The notes beneath the pieces are model-generated. The model was not told the DNA's origin and did no database searches. It saw only the letters and a program-made list of their open reading frames with translations. DNA of 64,000 bases, taken from Cladophialophora immunda (taxonomy: Eukaryota > Ascomycota > Eurotiomycetes > Chaetothyriales > Herpotrichiellaceae). Position numbers and translations under genes: made by a program. The stretch is taken from positions 2,462,806 to 2,526,805 of the forward strand of contig NW_015622543.1 in NCBI RefSeq assembly GCF_000835495.1. The letters run 5' to 3'. Of the stretch, positions 32,200 to 43,263 are shown one piece after another (positions within the stretch are counted from its first letter, which is position 1; every line of letters starts with the position of its first letter).

Positions 32200-34104
32200 C
32201 TATCCGACCATCTTCACACCCTCAAGAGGCTTTCCTATCACGTCGGATTGAATGGAAAGAGCTACAAACCGCGACCACCAACGCGCTTGAGCGGCGGTGC
32301 CTCCAAACATCCACAAGCCGGGAGCTAGGATCTGGTCAGTAGGGCGGTGCTAGTGGTCCTTGGCAGGCTAACTTACCTGCTGGCTTCATCACGTTCCGAA
32401 CTTCCCCTTCTTCGTCCAGGCCCCAAAACTCGCTTAGTTTCGAGGCTAAGTCCTTCCCGACAATCTCGGCGACCTGATTTCGGTAGTCGTGGTCCTGCCC
32501 GGTTGCAATCACCACCACGCCCCCCTCGAGCTCGCTTCCATCTTGAAATCTCAAGCCCTTGGGGGTGAAGGTGGTAATTGGCACACCGGATTTAACCTTG
32601 ATTTCGCCTCTCACAACGTGGGAACAAGCCCCAATGTCTATGTAATAACCACCGTAGCGCGACAAGATGTTGTCCATCAGGGGAGTCTTTCGATCAACCC
32701 GGAACCCGGCGCGCTCCAGGTCGTCGAAGCGTTCTTGCTCCTGGCTTGCGGCAGCTTCGTGGATCACCTTCAGAATGTCACGGAGGATCTTATTGGGGCG
32801 ACAGGCCACCAACGCATCTGCATCAGCGGTGGGGATGTTGTTGTTGTAAAGACCTGCAGAATGGTTGATCAGTAGGTCTTCAACGATTGCATCGCGTGGG
32901 TGTCCTTACCCTGCTGTCCCTTGACGATCCACTCGATTGGGTATATGGCGGTCTGATTTCGCTGAATCATGGTGACAGAACGCAGACCTGCCCGATACAT
33001 GTCTTCAGCAATATCATGCGCTGTGGTGCCTGACCCAATGACAATACCGTCCTTGGTTGCCCAGTCACGGCTGTGCTTGTACGCCCCCGAATGCACGAGT
33101 ATGCCCTGGTAGTGGTCCGTTCCGGGATACCGTGGGTCGTTGTCGATGCTCACACCGGCACCCGTGGCGACGACAAGATGTCGGCAGACGAGCTTCCGCC
33201 TTTCGTTCCCGTCAATAGTGACGTCCAGCATCCAAGTCCGGCGCTCGGAATCCCAGGTCGCTCCGGTGGTGTCCGCACTTGTCCAGAGGTTGATGTTGTA
33301 CTTGCTGACATAGTTCTCAAAGCCTTCTGCCACGATTTTGCCAGGCAGTAACAATGGGTCATTGGCCTTCCATGTGCGTTCGAAGGGAAGATTGTTGTAT
33401 TCTCGGATGGTATGTTGTCTCACTGACTCGTACCGTTGAGTCCAGTTCTTCCCCACTGAGAGTCGCTTCTCGAGAAGCACGTAGTTTATTCCAAGCGCAC
33501 CAAGTCTCCCTGCGACTGCCAGACCGCATTGACCTGCTCCTATCACCACGACATCAAAATAATGTTCGCCATCCCCTTTCGTTCCGTGTTCAGCAACACC
33601 GTTGACCGTACCATTGGCAAGCGTGTTACCCGCCATCGGAGGAACATCAGGGTGTCCGAGGTCAGCAAAGTTGTCCAGAACGGTCACAAGCATCCAGATT
33701 TTCCACTGCCCGGCCTCATCTGGAATCAACGAGGCCGTACCTGTGCAGTTCCCCATGAGGCCGCCTTCTTGCTCCGTGATGAATGTGAACGGAATATCGA
33801 CCCAGGAGCTCGTTGGAACAGGTTTGGTGATACGTCCGGTCTTTGTCTTGATATTTGTGACATTTTTAGCCTTGACTTGAGTGGTCCACACCTCCGCGAT
33901 CTTTTCCGAGCTATAGAACGTTCGTATCTGACCCGTAAGCGCGAGCCAATCTCTCCATAGTGCCGTGCTGTGCAGGCCGTTTACATCCAAATTCTCTAGG
34001 AGTTGTTGAGCCGACTTTTGGATTGTCTCCACATCGACATGCTCTGGAACTTGTTGCGAAGGCAAGCTGCCTGGGAGTTTGTCTAGGTCGTATCCTGGTG
34101 CCAT
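32200..34104 (-). CDS. Flavin-containing monooxygenase, two-Rossmann class B type
   Basis: Exons 34104-32910, 32853-32377 and 32324-32200 encode 598 aa; the introns are 56 and 52 bp, both phase 1 with clean GTAAGG/GTAAGT donors. Residues about 1-150 form an SnoaL/NTF2-like N-terminal region typical of this fungal subgroup (WRDWLALTGQIRTFYS, PFTFITEQEGGLMGNC). The FAD site is VVVIGAGQCGLAVAG near 190, and the NADPH site is IVIGSGTTAHDIAEDM near 360. The ATG-type motifs VVATGAGVS and VVIATGQDHDY are present. The last exon gives WMFGGTAAQARWWSRFVAL. Relatives include YUCCA-like and trimethylamine-type oxidases; the substrate is unknown. The first in-frame ATG is at 34104; the frame extends upstream without ATG. 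Confidence 0.88.
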
Positions 34105-34945
34105 AGGGTAGATCAAGGTGGATGTCACGAAGGCACTGGATCTTCAACGGAGGTTTTGGAGGGAATAGTCTGATTAAATGGCTATTGTGGATGCACTGCA
34201 GAATGGCCGACTGGTATGCACCAGTCGAAACTAACTCTAGATGATATAGCACTTTGTATCTCGGCATGTAAGTTCGGGTGTTATTATTGACGCATGAATC
34301 GTCGATTGCCCGTCAGATTCAATGTGGGGGAAGTTCATCGCCCTGTACATATTGGAACCGAGGCCGGATCGTGGAGAAAAGCAGTCAGACTTATCCCGCA
34401 GCTGACCCCAGCTCTCCTCGTACAGCCATAAGACGAGGCTGCCGGGAAGCACTTTTAGATGCCGGCATCCGAGTCGCGGTGTCTCACTATGTTCTCCTCA
34501 CGTCAATGAAGGAAATAGAGAATACTTTCTGGTCGCTTTGGAACGAATATTCCTCCGGAGCAAGGCACACCTCAGTTATGTGGACGAGCGACGCAATCAG
34601 AGTCACTCAGAAAATATATTCTCAGATTACACAAATACTCGAATGGACGCTCCATGACTGGGATGTGCGTTCTCGAAGTCAAAAAATTCCGGCAGCTGCA
34701 ACGCTCGACTATCGCTCAAGACATCTTCGTTGACCTCAAGTAGTCAACGATAGCGACGAAATGGCCAAACAATTATCAGTCGAGCCTTTACGGTTCGCCT
34801 CCTGCAACGCTCCAACGGAGCATTTCTGATGAGCTACGTACCCAGCCTCACTATCCAGAGGAGTTGCCAGTCGTCTGAACACGAAATCCCCATTCATCGC
34901 GCCTTTACTGCATGCGCATGGCCCCCGGAACCTCAAGGTCCTGCC
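34105..34945. other. Intergenic, no supported gene
   Basis: 841 bp lie between the FMO start and the stop of the second HET gene. A 151-codon plus-strand ORF (34278-34733) crosses it without family resemblance. The segment should contain the FMO promoter. Confidence 0.45.
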
Positions 34946-37313
34946 TCAGACTATCGTGATCTCCCTGACAGGAAGCGTCGAACGTTGCAAAGTCTGAAAG
35001 TTCGGCATATCAACTTCAGCGCGGCCGACCCTGACAAACTCATCCTCTTTGTTTCCGCTCGGAACCAGCACCAACCCAGCTGTTCTTAGGCCGTCCGGGT
35101 CTCCCTCGTACATGATCAGGGGCAGGAACTTCGCCTCGACATCACTAAGCGGATCGAGCCAACGGCATGCCTCGTCGAACATGTCATCTACGTCGCATTC
35201 ACCCTTGAATTCTCTGCCCCGTTCGCACCAAATGCCCCGCCGAGCAAGCCAGGGGAATGGCGTGGTGTCCACCGAAAGAAGATAGACGATGGAACCATGG
35301 CCACCGATCATATTTCGCCTGGTCTTATCCTCATTCGTCAGCGTGTGAGGTGTAGTCGAAATGAGCACAGAAAGGAGCTTCGCCGTGACGAACAGCCTTC
35401 CGCCCTTGACTTCGCCGTAGGGGCCGCTAAAGGGCTGGTGATCGATTTCGACGCGCGTGATCTTGGTGCCGACAAGGGCTGTATTTTTCCGGTAGTCGCA
35501 TCTGCCTCCCGGCAGCATTTTCTCACGAAAATGAAAGTAGATTCGCTTGTGGCATTGGCATATCCACGACCATGACGGCCCGGAGAACCCCTCGGGGTCG
35601 AAGTTAGTGGCACCTCCTGGAACCTTCACACCCCGTGTGTTCCAGAGGTCTGTGGTCCAGAGGAGTCCGAGCATGAGATCACTTTGCCACAGTCCAGCTG
35701 CGTACTGATCGCCTGTTTCCATATAGCTCGAAAAAGCTTGTGCAAGACCAGAAAGAGCCGGGAGAACGTCGCTTTTCATCTTCATGTTCCGAGACGTGAA
35801 TTGCTCCACCTGGGCATACCAGAGATGCAAATAAGGGTTTCGTCCCGCGTCAGCCGGAGCTCCTGATAGAGACGGGTGGATATGCATTCTCAGCTGTTGA
35901 TTATCACCAAAGCGTTCATGTCGATACGGTGTGACTTCTGAGCCCATAACGTTATCGAGAGAGGCTGAGCAACAGAAGCAAAGCCAATAGACTCCCTTAG
36001 CACCATATGTGAGTCTACGCCTCGACAGCTGCTCTTCCTGAAGAACCCATGCTCGCTTGGCCAGGGGTGTGTTGATGACCTCGTATTTGTCTCTGGAATT
36101 CAGCCCCATCAAACTAACATAGTAGCCCTTGCAGGGTGGAACATCGGACGGATCAAAGAGGCATAGCGGATAGGTTAACAGAGGGTTCTGGGAGTGGTAT
36201 AGTCCAAGATCGTCGTTCGATGCCCAAGCTGCCGCGATTGTGAATGTCGCGTTGCCGAAATACTGCGCCATGCGCTGCGATTCTTTCGCCCAATCGTCTT
36301 TGTCCTTCTGGATGATGCTAGTATTGTCGATCCAGAGATATCGGATGTGGAATTTGCGCGCAATGTCGACAGCATCCCTGAAGGTTTTTGGCCACGTTGC
36401 TAGCTGTGGAAGCTGGAAGACGTTAGAACGGCCTGTCTCTGGGCTTTGGCCTGATCCGGTGTGTCTAATCACGTCCAGAGGCTTCGTTCCTCCCCAGCAG
36501 TGGCTGAGGCAGATGTATTCACCGGTCTCGCCGTGCCCAGGCTCATAAAGGACAGGCTCCATACCATCTTCCCTGACGTCAATCACTCGGGTCGGCAATG
36601 GTGGAATTGCTTCAGTCGTAAAACTTAGAGTGGCGCAACTCGGATGATTTGAAAGGCAGTTGTTGTACCACAATCTGGCAAGCTCGAAGGTGTCGTTGGA
36701 TTGGGTAGAGTTGTCAATCTCGAGGAGCTGTTTGGACTCCCAAAGCTCGTAGATACGGGATGTCAGCCGCGCGAAAGCACCTTGATCGTCAACGCTCCAG
36801 TTCTCCAAGGACTATACGCAACATACCTTCGGGGACCTGAACTCTTTGTAGCGTTCTAAAGAATTTACCGCAGAAGACATAGACAAAACTTTCCACGTCG
36901 AACCACATATTAGAAGCGAATTCCGCACGGCGACTTGCAAAGACCCTCCATACAACAGGACACGTCCTGGTAATGCTGGAGGGTTCGGGACTGTCGGCTT
37001 GGGCGAGGTGAGCAGGCGAAAGCGGCGATTCCTCTCCCGCAGAAACTGAATCAATTTTGCCCTGCTCAGGATCGCTTGATGGCTCATTGAAGGCAAACCA
37101 CAAGGCAGCGCAGAAGTAGCAACCGGCATCTTTGGATTGGGCTAGATGTTGGAAGTCGGCATGATGGACGTAGAACTTTTGCTCCACAGAGGAAATGTCG
37201 TATTTCCTGCATGTCTCGAAGACACTGTTGTTAGGATTTTGCGCATAAGCACTGGCCTCGGCGATCTCTTCAAACCATTGGAAACGAACATTTGAACAGT
37301 TGCGACACAACAT
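34946..37313 (-). CDS. HET-domain protein (heterokaryon-incompatibility type)
   Basis: Exons 37313-36827 and 36780-34946 flank a 46-bp intron (GTATGT, branch GTTGACG, AAG acceptor, phase 1). The product is 773 aa. The N-terminus MLCRNCSNV with later HLAQSKDAGCYFCAALW is the cysteine-bearing region usual ahead of HET domains. The HET domain (about 260-420) contains EYICLSHCWGGTKPLD, WPKTFRDAVDIARKF, IRYLWIDNTSIIQKDKDDW and AQYFGNATFTIAA. Conserved downstream marks are LAKRAWVLQEEQLSRRRLTY and GPSWSWI. This is the canonical solo-HET architecture. It differs from the HET gene at 24193 in lacking the acidic insert and in having an intron, so the two are not a recent duplication. Confidence 0.93.
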
Positions 37314-38203
37314 GGCGACAGATTTTTCAGAGCGGAATCTGACTTGGACTGAAACTATCTCCTGGGTATTTGGTTAAATCATGAAGAAATCCAGCACTTG
37401 ACTGGATATCTGTCAGGTAACCAGTCATGAGCATTTAACAATTGGTTGTGTGGTAGGAGCAAACATTGTCTGATCACATTGCAAAATGGGCTGATGTGGC
37501 TTCGGCCTCGTGGTTCAATCGACAAACTGAGTTCTTCGTTTGGTACGCCGCCAATTTTGGCTTCGGCTAACGCAGACGATTGGTATCACAGTTTCAGAGC
37601 TTCAGCCGCTCTACTTGGCCTCGCGAGAAAATTAGCTATGGAGTGACTTTCTCGATTTTCTGGTAACAATAGCCGACAGCGCAGGTCTGCAAAGGGAAAT
37701 GCCTCCGGGGCCACAGCTGAATGTCGTGTTCGGGCAAAATAGACACTGGCAGATGGTGGATATGCAGTCTGAATCCTTAGATACTATGTAAAACATTCAT
37801 CTTACAGCGGCATATCGCACTTGTAGGGAGCTGCTGGCTTGGGCGGGAATTCTCCTCCACCAAAACAGAAATCCGAAAAGGCCCAGAGAGCATGCAGATG
37901 CCAAAGTTGGTCTGCAAATGCGGTGGTATTGCAAATTTTAGTTCAAGATATTGGATGAACTTGTGGCAAAGTCCTCTCAAAACGCACTCCGTTCCAGAGC
38001 CTTCATCATCAAGGACCTTTGAAGATGTTCTGCTCTGATCGTGACTTAGCCGGAAAGCCACAACATTGAATCCCACAGAATATGGTCCGAAATCAGGACT
38101 AGTGTCCACCCCGACCTGGCTGTTTCGTCGGTCTTGGTACTGACGATCTCCCGGTTGCTGTCGCCTTGGTTGACTGTGTCTGCTGACTGGCGCTCTGTGG
38201 TTG
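37314..38203. other. Intergenic, about 0.9 kb, no gene seen
   Basis: This lies between the HET start (minus) and the 3' end of the first secreted-family gene (minus). The minus-strand ORF at 38337-37777 mostly reads antisense-like Arg/Pro/His sequence and overlaps the true gene in another frame, so I reject it. Confidence 0.5.
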
Positions 38204-39025
38204 CTAGCTGGTGGTGGATGAAGATGGAGCCGGCGTGGTACTTGACGCCGACGTAGAGCTTGTTGTGGTGCTGCCGCCACTCCCGCTCTGCTTCTGAACG
38301 GATGCCTGAACAACTTGCCCAGCTGTGTTGAAAACAATATCTACCAATGCATTGAGGGGAGCATATGAATACGTCTTCTCGATAAGACCACCAGACAGTG
38401 TCTGACTGACTCCCGTGTCGGTCATGTTCGTCAGATAATTCCCAACGATTGTGCTCACCCCGCCGACCTCCTGCACGATGTTGCCAAGATTGTCGATCAA
38501 GAATGAGAGTGTCGTTCCTCCCTGAGTGATGGAGCCGAGGAGGCCGTCCACAGCCCCCACAATGGGCTCGAGTAACGATGTGACATTGTTGATGGCAGAG
38601 ATCAAGAGGGGGTTGAGGTCTAAGGATTCGAAAACTCGGTTGACGATGTCGACGAGGTGTCCCAGACGGACGATCAGTTCAAGCTCTGCGTCGACGTCCG
38701 ATATGGTGAGGTTGACTTCTTGGATGGAAAGGGCGACGCCAGCATTCAGTGTGACAAGGGACGCCACTTGGGCGTTCAAGTTGATGTCTGCCCGTAGATC
38801 GTCGACATCAAGTTCAATGCGACCAACAGAGAGGGTTGGCACGTTCAGGTAGACATCTGGAGGAGTAGAGGAAGCAGAGGCTGGACTCGGCGTCAGCGTC
38901 GCCGAACTCGACGATGTCGAGCCGCTCCCGCCCGGCGTTGACGAGGTGGTCGTTTGCGCCAGAACTTGCTCTTGCAGCAGGAACAAAGAGACGAACGTGA
39001 GAAGCCGGAATATTGAGCGCGCCAT
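38204..39025 (-). CDS. Secreted protein A of a divergent paralogous pair, unknown family
   Basis: An intronless ORF of 273 aa from the ATG at 39025. A signal peptide is clear (MARSIFRLLTFVSLFLLQEQ then VLAQ). A Ser/Thr-rich linker of about 35 residues follows, then STPPDVYLNV and a repeated amphipathic, beta-prone region (IELDVDDLRADINLNAQVA; VNLTISDVDAELELIVRLG) ending in VFESLDLNPL. The C-terminal part has KTYSYAPLNALVDIVF then NTAGQVV and a Ser/Thr-rich tail that could be O-glycosylated. No catalytic motif, cysteine-rich module or GPI-like hydrophobic end is seen. It shares two blocks with the divergent gene at 39687. The function is unknown; a structural wall or surface protein is one possibility. 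Confidence 0.8.
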   Translation of the reverse strand: MARSIFRLLTFVSLFLLQEQVLAQTTTSSTPGGSGSTSSSSATLTPSPASASSTPPDVYLNVPTLSVGRIELDVDDLRADINLNAQVASLVTLNAGVALSIQEVNLTISDVDAELELIVRLGHLVDIVNRVFESLDLNPLLISAINNVTSLLEPIVGAVDGLLGSITQGGTTLSFLIDNLGNIVQEVGGVSTIVGNYLTNMTDTGVSQTLSGGLIEKTYSYAPLNALVDIVFNTAGQVVQASVQKQSGSGGSTTTSSTSASSTTPAPSSSTTS

Positions 39026-39686
39026 GATGTTCTCACCTGACGGTGGAGGAGAAAGAGGCAGGAATCGACGCCCATCCCGCACTCTATATCATCCGCCCCA
39101 GGCTCTCCCTCCTCATGGAGAATCCCACCTTCTGGCCATGGCCAATTTCTCGACCAGGCATCGCTAAACAACAAATCTCCCATGTCCAGGAAAATTGTTC
39201 GCTCCCTTGTGGGATGCGATGGGTCTCACTCTGGACCAAACGCGGGTGGGCGATCTGCGCCGATCCCTGCAGATGGGTCTTTCTCCAACCGGTTTTCTGC
39301 ATCGCTCCCCATGTTTCAACGGTCCATTGCGGTAAAGGGCTGATCTGCCGAGATTGCAGGTATGGAACGCCCATGGTTGTTCCTGGATTAGGCCTTGCGA
39401 AAACAGGTCTTTACCCATGTCGCGCGAACCGACTTCTCCAAGCACCAAATGAGATGCGGAAAGTGACCCTCGAGAAGTCCAAAACTGGTGAGTCTGGAAA
39501 TTGAATTGTCGAAAGGGAAAAAAAGGAGGGGTTGTCGCCGCCGCGGTCCTGCAGGGCTTGTACAGAGTCGAGTTCTTACAATCTCTTTGAATCTTTGAAC
39601 TAGAGCGTGAAATAACTCAACTATCAGAGTGTCTTCGCTGTTCCCTTGATGCCGCTCCTCTCGACATTTGCATCCATCAGGTTGTC
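39026..39686. promoter_or_regulatory. Shared 661-bp intergenic region of the divergent secreted pair
   Basis: This separates the start codons of two paralogous secreted-protein genes. A TATA-like element (gatatagag on the minus strand, about 39083-39091) lies 60 bp upstream of the minus ATG. Head-to-head paralogues with a common intergenic region are often co-expressed; that is inference here. Confidence 0.5.
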
Positions 39687-40592
39687 ATGATTCCAATACT
39701 ATTATGCTCGTTAATTCTGGTCCTATTCCAGTTTGGCACTTGCCAGACGGCCTCCTCCAGTGATGGCTATACTGGCTACTCGCTTAGTGTAACTGGCAAC
39801 GACACTGACTCTGCAGTCTATGAGACCGAGGAGACCGACACCTCCAACGGCGCTGTTTCCAATGCCAGCACTCCGCCTGACGTTTTCCTCAATGCGAGCG
39901 TCTCGGTCGGCGAGATCGACATTACGGTCAAGAATTTGTCCGCGAAAATCAACATCGATGCCCAAGTGCTATCCCTCCTTCAGTTCAACGCTGGTGTTGA
40001 TCTGAGCATCAATGCTGTGCAGCTGAGCATCCAGAACGTATCGGCAAGAGTAGAGCTCGAGGCACGGCTCGAGAATCTGGTACTTATGATCAACGACACG
40101 CTCAACTCGATCGATCTGAACCCCGTGATTGCCACGCTGGGGTCGGATGTTGGCTCCCTGGTCGACACTGCCCTAGGCGGAAGCAGCACGAGCAGCAGTA
40201 GCCCTTCTTCATCAACGAGTGGCCTGTCAGCCCGCTCGGCGCTTCTCGACGAGGGCATCCTCTATTCGATCAACGACTACAGTGGCAACACGCACACAAA
40301 CCGGATCCTGGACCAGGGTGGCAATATTGTTGATCAGAAACTGCACAACGATGGATCAGTATTTTCGTCCCAGGTGGTGGGATCATTCTGGCACGATATG
40401 ACGTTTACCGGCCACGAGCGGGCAGTCCTGTTCAACGGCCAGAACGCGAAGGAGTCGGAATACTCATATACGCCGTTTAACGGCTTCAGCTCGATTGCTG
40501 CTATCTATCAGGATGCGGAAGGCAACGTTCTGGGGACGAGGGTGTTGAGTGAGATCGAAGGCGGAGGATCAAGCACGATTGCTGACGACTGA
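39687..40592 (+). CDS. Secreted protein B of a divergent paralogous pair, unknown family
   Basis: An intronless ORF of 301 aa. The signal peptide is MIPILLCSLILVLFQFGTCQ. An acidic Ser/Thr linker leads to STPPDVFLNASVSVGEIDIT, parallel to STPPDVYLN in protein A. It continues with NINIDAQV-like KINIDAQVLSLLQFNAGVDL, then VELEARLENLVLMIN and LNSIDLNPV. The C-terminal block SEYSYTPFNGFSSIAAIYQ with DAEGNVLGT matches YSYAPLNALVDIVFNTAGQV of protein A. Between the blocks B has its own insert of about 90 residues (YSINDYSGNTHTNRILDQGG; SFWHDMTFTGHERAVLFNG) that A lacks. There are several N-glycosylation sequons. The domain family is not recognised. Confidence 0.8.
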   Translation: MIPILLCSLILVLFQFGTCQTASSSDGYTGYSLSVTGNDTDSAVYETEETDTSNGAVSNASTPPDVFLNASVSVGEIDITVKNLSAKINIDAQVLSLLQFNAGVDLSINAVQLSIQNVSARVELEARLENLVLMINDTLNSIDLNPVIATLGSDVGSLVDTALGGSSTSSSSPSSSTSGLSARSALLDEGILYSINDYSGNTHTNRILDQGGNIVDQKLHNDGSVFSSQVVGSFWHDMTFTGHERAVLFNGQNAKESEYSYTPFNGFSSIAAIYQDAEGNVLGTRVLSEIEGGGSSTIADD

Positions 40593-41332
40593 ATCGGATA
40601 TAGGACTTCCTCCAGCTGTCTGTTTTAGCACGAGATGAATGTGAGAAGGGATAATGCTTTTTTCAAGACACCTGGGCTTGCTGACTTGTGGTATGGTCAA
40701 CTGTTTTGTACAAGTGCCTGTACTGTCGCTTTGTCAACAAGTCCACCGAAACTCTGGATGATGATGCCTGGCCCAAAGCGCCGTTATACATAGCCACCTC
40801 CTAAGCAGGTGAAGCATTCAAATATCGAAGACTGGCCTTCGCTCTGAGATGACCCAGTTAGAATGATATGCCACCAGTGAGATTTTTTGGAGCCCATATT
40901 CTAGAGGGGGAAAATTGGTCGCGCGAGGACATAGGAAAGGTCGTTCGACGCTAATTTGGGCCTTAGCAAGGGCCATTTATTAATACGATGGAGCAGACAG
41001 ATCAGGATCAAGCGCGTGTGCGAAACTTGCGCGAGCTTCATGCAGTCTTCACCTTCGAGGCCTATCGTTCGATGCTGACATGCATGCCGAGTTCACTACC
41101 AGAACTACCCAGGTATTCACTCAGCCTTACCAGTAAACACGGCAAACACAGCAAACATGTTTGCAGCCTTCACGTGTTTTCCCAAATTTCAGGTACGAGA
41201 TGTGCATGGTCAACCCACGACGTCAAAGGTTGTGAAATAATTCGAGTGTTTTTCCCTCGAAGAAACAGCTGGGTGTAAACTCCGAGATGCAGCGATTGCG
41301 ATGAGTTGAATGTTCTCGCGTACCGAGTCACC
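40593..41332. other. Intergenic, no gene seen
   Basis: 740 bp hold the 3' flank of secreted gene B and the promoter of cwc27. The small ORF at 40988-41278 has no domain. Confidence 0.5.
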
Positions 41333-43042
41333 ATGTCTTCGCATTACACGACCGAACCTCCTCCAACTGCCTCAGTCCTTCTCCATACATCGGCTGGTCC
41401 TCTCACAATATCTCTGTTCGCGAGCCAGACACCCTTGACATGCAGAAACTTTCTGCAACATGTCCTCGACGAGGACTACAACAACAACATTTTCCATCGC
41501 GTCTCCCCCGGCTTTGTCATTCAAACGGGTGATCCCACGGGCACCGGCGAAGGTGGACAAAACATATACGAGGACAGGGAATTTGAACGATATGACGAGG
41601 ACTGGGCGCGGCTGACGGGGCGAGAAGAGGGAGAGAAGATCAAGTTTGGAGATGAAATCCACAGCAGGCTGAGGTTCAACAGGAGAGGGTTGGTTGGTAT
41701 GGCCAAAGGCACTGGAGACGGAGCGGGATATGGAAGCCAATTCTTCATCACGCTAGGAGACTGCAGAGCTGAACTAGATGGCAAGTGCACCATGTTCGGC
41801 CGCGTTGAGGGCGAAGGCATCTACAACGTGGTCAAAATCGCGGAAGGCGAGCTGTTGGAGGGGAGTGAGAGACCCATGTACCCGGAAAAGATTCTCAGGG
41901 TTGAAATCATCGAGATGCCCAAGGGTGACGCATGGCAAAAGATGCGGAAAAGAAACAAAGTCGCGGAACGCACTGTGGTAGCTCCCGCGAAGAAAAAGGC
42001 ACCCAAAAAGAGGGGCGGGAAGACTCTACTCAGCTTTGCGGGAGATGAAGGCGAGGATGATGCCGGCGCAGTCGCCGTGCGACCGAAGAAGGCCAAATTC
42101 AATCCCACATTGATCGATAGCGAGGACGTCCCTGAACCGAAGAAGAAAACGAACGGCACTACTCCTAGACCCTCCGCAGTCGAGAAACCGCAACGAAGAT
42201 CACTTTCACCCACCATCCCGCAAAAGCGTAAGGCAAGTGTGCCATCACCGACCAAATCCCCATCACCAGTCCAGCGCCGAAAGCCATCATTCCACGACCC
42301 ATTGGGCCAACTTCCCCTCCGCGACCCAGAATCACCGTCCCGATCACCCACACCGGACGAACAACCTTCAGCTTCCAGAACATCTGCACTAGAAGCAGAG
42401 ATCGCCGCCCTGAAAGCATCCATGCGCCGCAACGTCGACAACAATGCCAATGGTTCCATCGCTAAGAAGTCGGCCCTAGAATCTCTGATCCCGGCAACAA
42501 GCACGAGAGGTCGCAAATGGCCTCGCCCAGGCGAATCCAGCGCGCGTGACGAGGCCAAGGCGCTGAAGATGCTGAACGCCTTCAAAGCACGGCTGGAATC
42601 TGCCGATGCACAGGGCAAAGCTCACTCTTCAAAACCCGCCAACGATGTCAAGGATCACAACGACCGCAACTCCTCATCGATCCCCTCAGACCTAGTCGCC
42701 GCACCGCTTCCCACTAAACACGATGACGACGAAGAGGCGGCGCTGTGCGACCTGCACTTCATAGCAAATTGTCAATCGTGTTCGAGGTGGGACGACCCGA
42801 ACAACGCCGAGGCCGAGGAGTCTGAGGATGATTCACAGTGGATGAGCCACTCGCTGTCGTTCGCCAAGGACCGGCTCGGCAAGGATCTGAATTGGAAGAG
42901 GAAGAACGAGGAGGAGCTGGTGGTGATTGATCCACGGGAGAAGGAGAAGGAGTTGAAATTAGAGAGAAGGCGCGAACGAGACAAGGACCGGGATAGGGAT
43001 AGAGACCGGGGAAAAGGGAAAGGCAAGGAAAGACGCTGGTAG
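41333..43042 (+). CDS. cwc27: Spliceosome-associated cyclophilin-like protein Cwc27
   Basis: An intronless 569-aa ORF starting MSSHYTTEPPPTASV. Residues about 10-200 are a cyclophilin domain: GPLTISLFASQTPLTCRNFL, IFHRVSPGFVIQTGDPTGTG, GMAKGTGDGAGYGSQFFITL and MFGRV. It has the insert FERYDEDW...GEKIKFGDEIHSRLRF between the first and second blocks, which is diagnostic of Cwc27/NY-CO-10. At the cyclosporin-contact Trp the sequence reads CRAELDGKC, with Glu instead of Trp, as in human CWC27, so isomerase activity is doubtful. The long C-terminal arm is Lys/Ser/Pro-rich, ends in an RD-dipeptide tail and contains LSFAKDRLGKDLNWKR. Cwc27 joins the activated spliceosome with Cwc22/eIF4A3 partners in the nucleus. 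Confidence 0.93.
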   Translation: MSSHYTTEPPPTASVLLHTSAGPLTISLFASQTPLTCRNFLQHVLDEDYNNNIFHRVSPGFVIQTGDPTGTGEGGQNIYEDREFERYDEDWARLTGREEGEKIKFGDEIHSRLRFNRRGLVGMAKGTGDGAGYGSQFFITLGDCRAELDGKCTMFGRVEGEGIYNVVKIAEGELLEGSERPMYPEKILRVEIIEMPKGDAWQKMRKRNKVAERTVVAPAKKKAPKKRGGKTLLSFAGDEGEDDAGAVAVRPKKAKFNPTLIDSEDVPEPKKKTNGTTPRPSAVEKPQRRSLSPTIPQKRKASVPSPTKSPSPVQRRKPSFHDPLGQLPLRDPESPSRSPTPDEQPSASRTSALEAEIAALKASMRRNVDNNANGSIAKKSALESLIPATSTRGRKWPRPGESSARDEAKALKMLNAFKARLESADAQGKAHSSKPANDVKDHNDRNSSSIPSDLVAAPLPTKHDDDEEAALCDLHFIANCQSCSRWDDPNNAEAEESEDDSQWMSHSLSFAKDRLGKDLNWKRKNEEELVVIDPREKEKELKLERRRERDKDRDRDRDRGKGKGKERRW

Positions 43043-43263
43043 CCTTGTAATACCAATTGGAACCGGGAAGGATCCAAGCCTTCTCAGTGCGGCTATCAAG
43101 ATCCACGAACATTTACGATTTTGGAACGTCTCCGAGGGTAACACTGCGCAGTGAAATGCCGCTTCCTTCGCGTCTGGCACACAAACCATGACTACATACA
43201 TACATATATCAAAACATCCTGGCTCCTCAAGCATACTGCGCTGTGCAGAGGGAGTACCGGGTT

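Noticed and set aside
38204..40592. Inverted repeat or mobile element formed by the two secreted genes
   Set aside because: Similarity is at protein level and limited to two blocks; no terminal inverted repeats or target-site duplications were seen.
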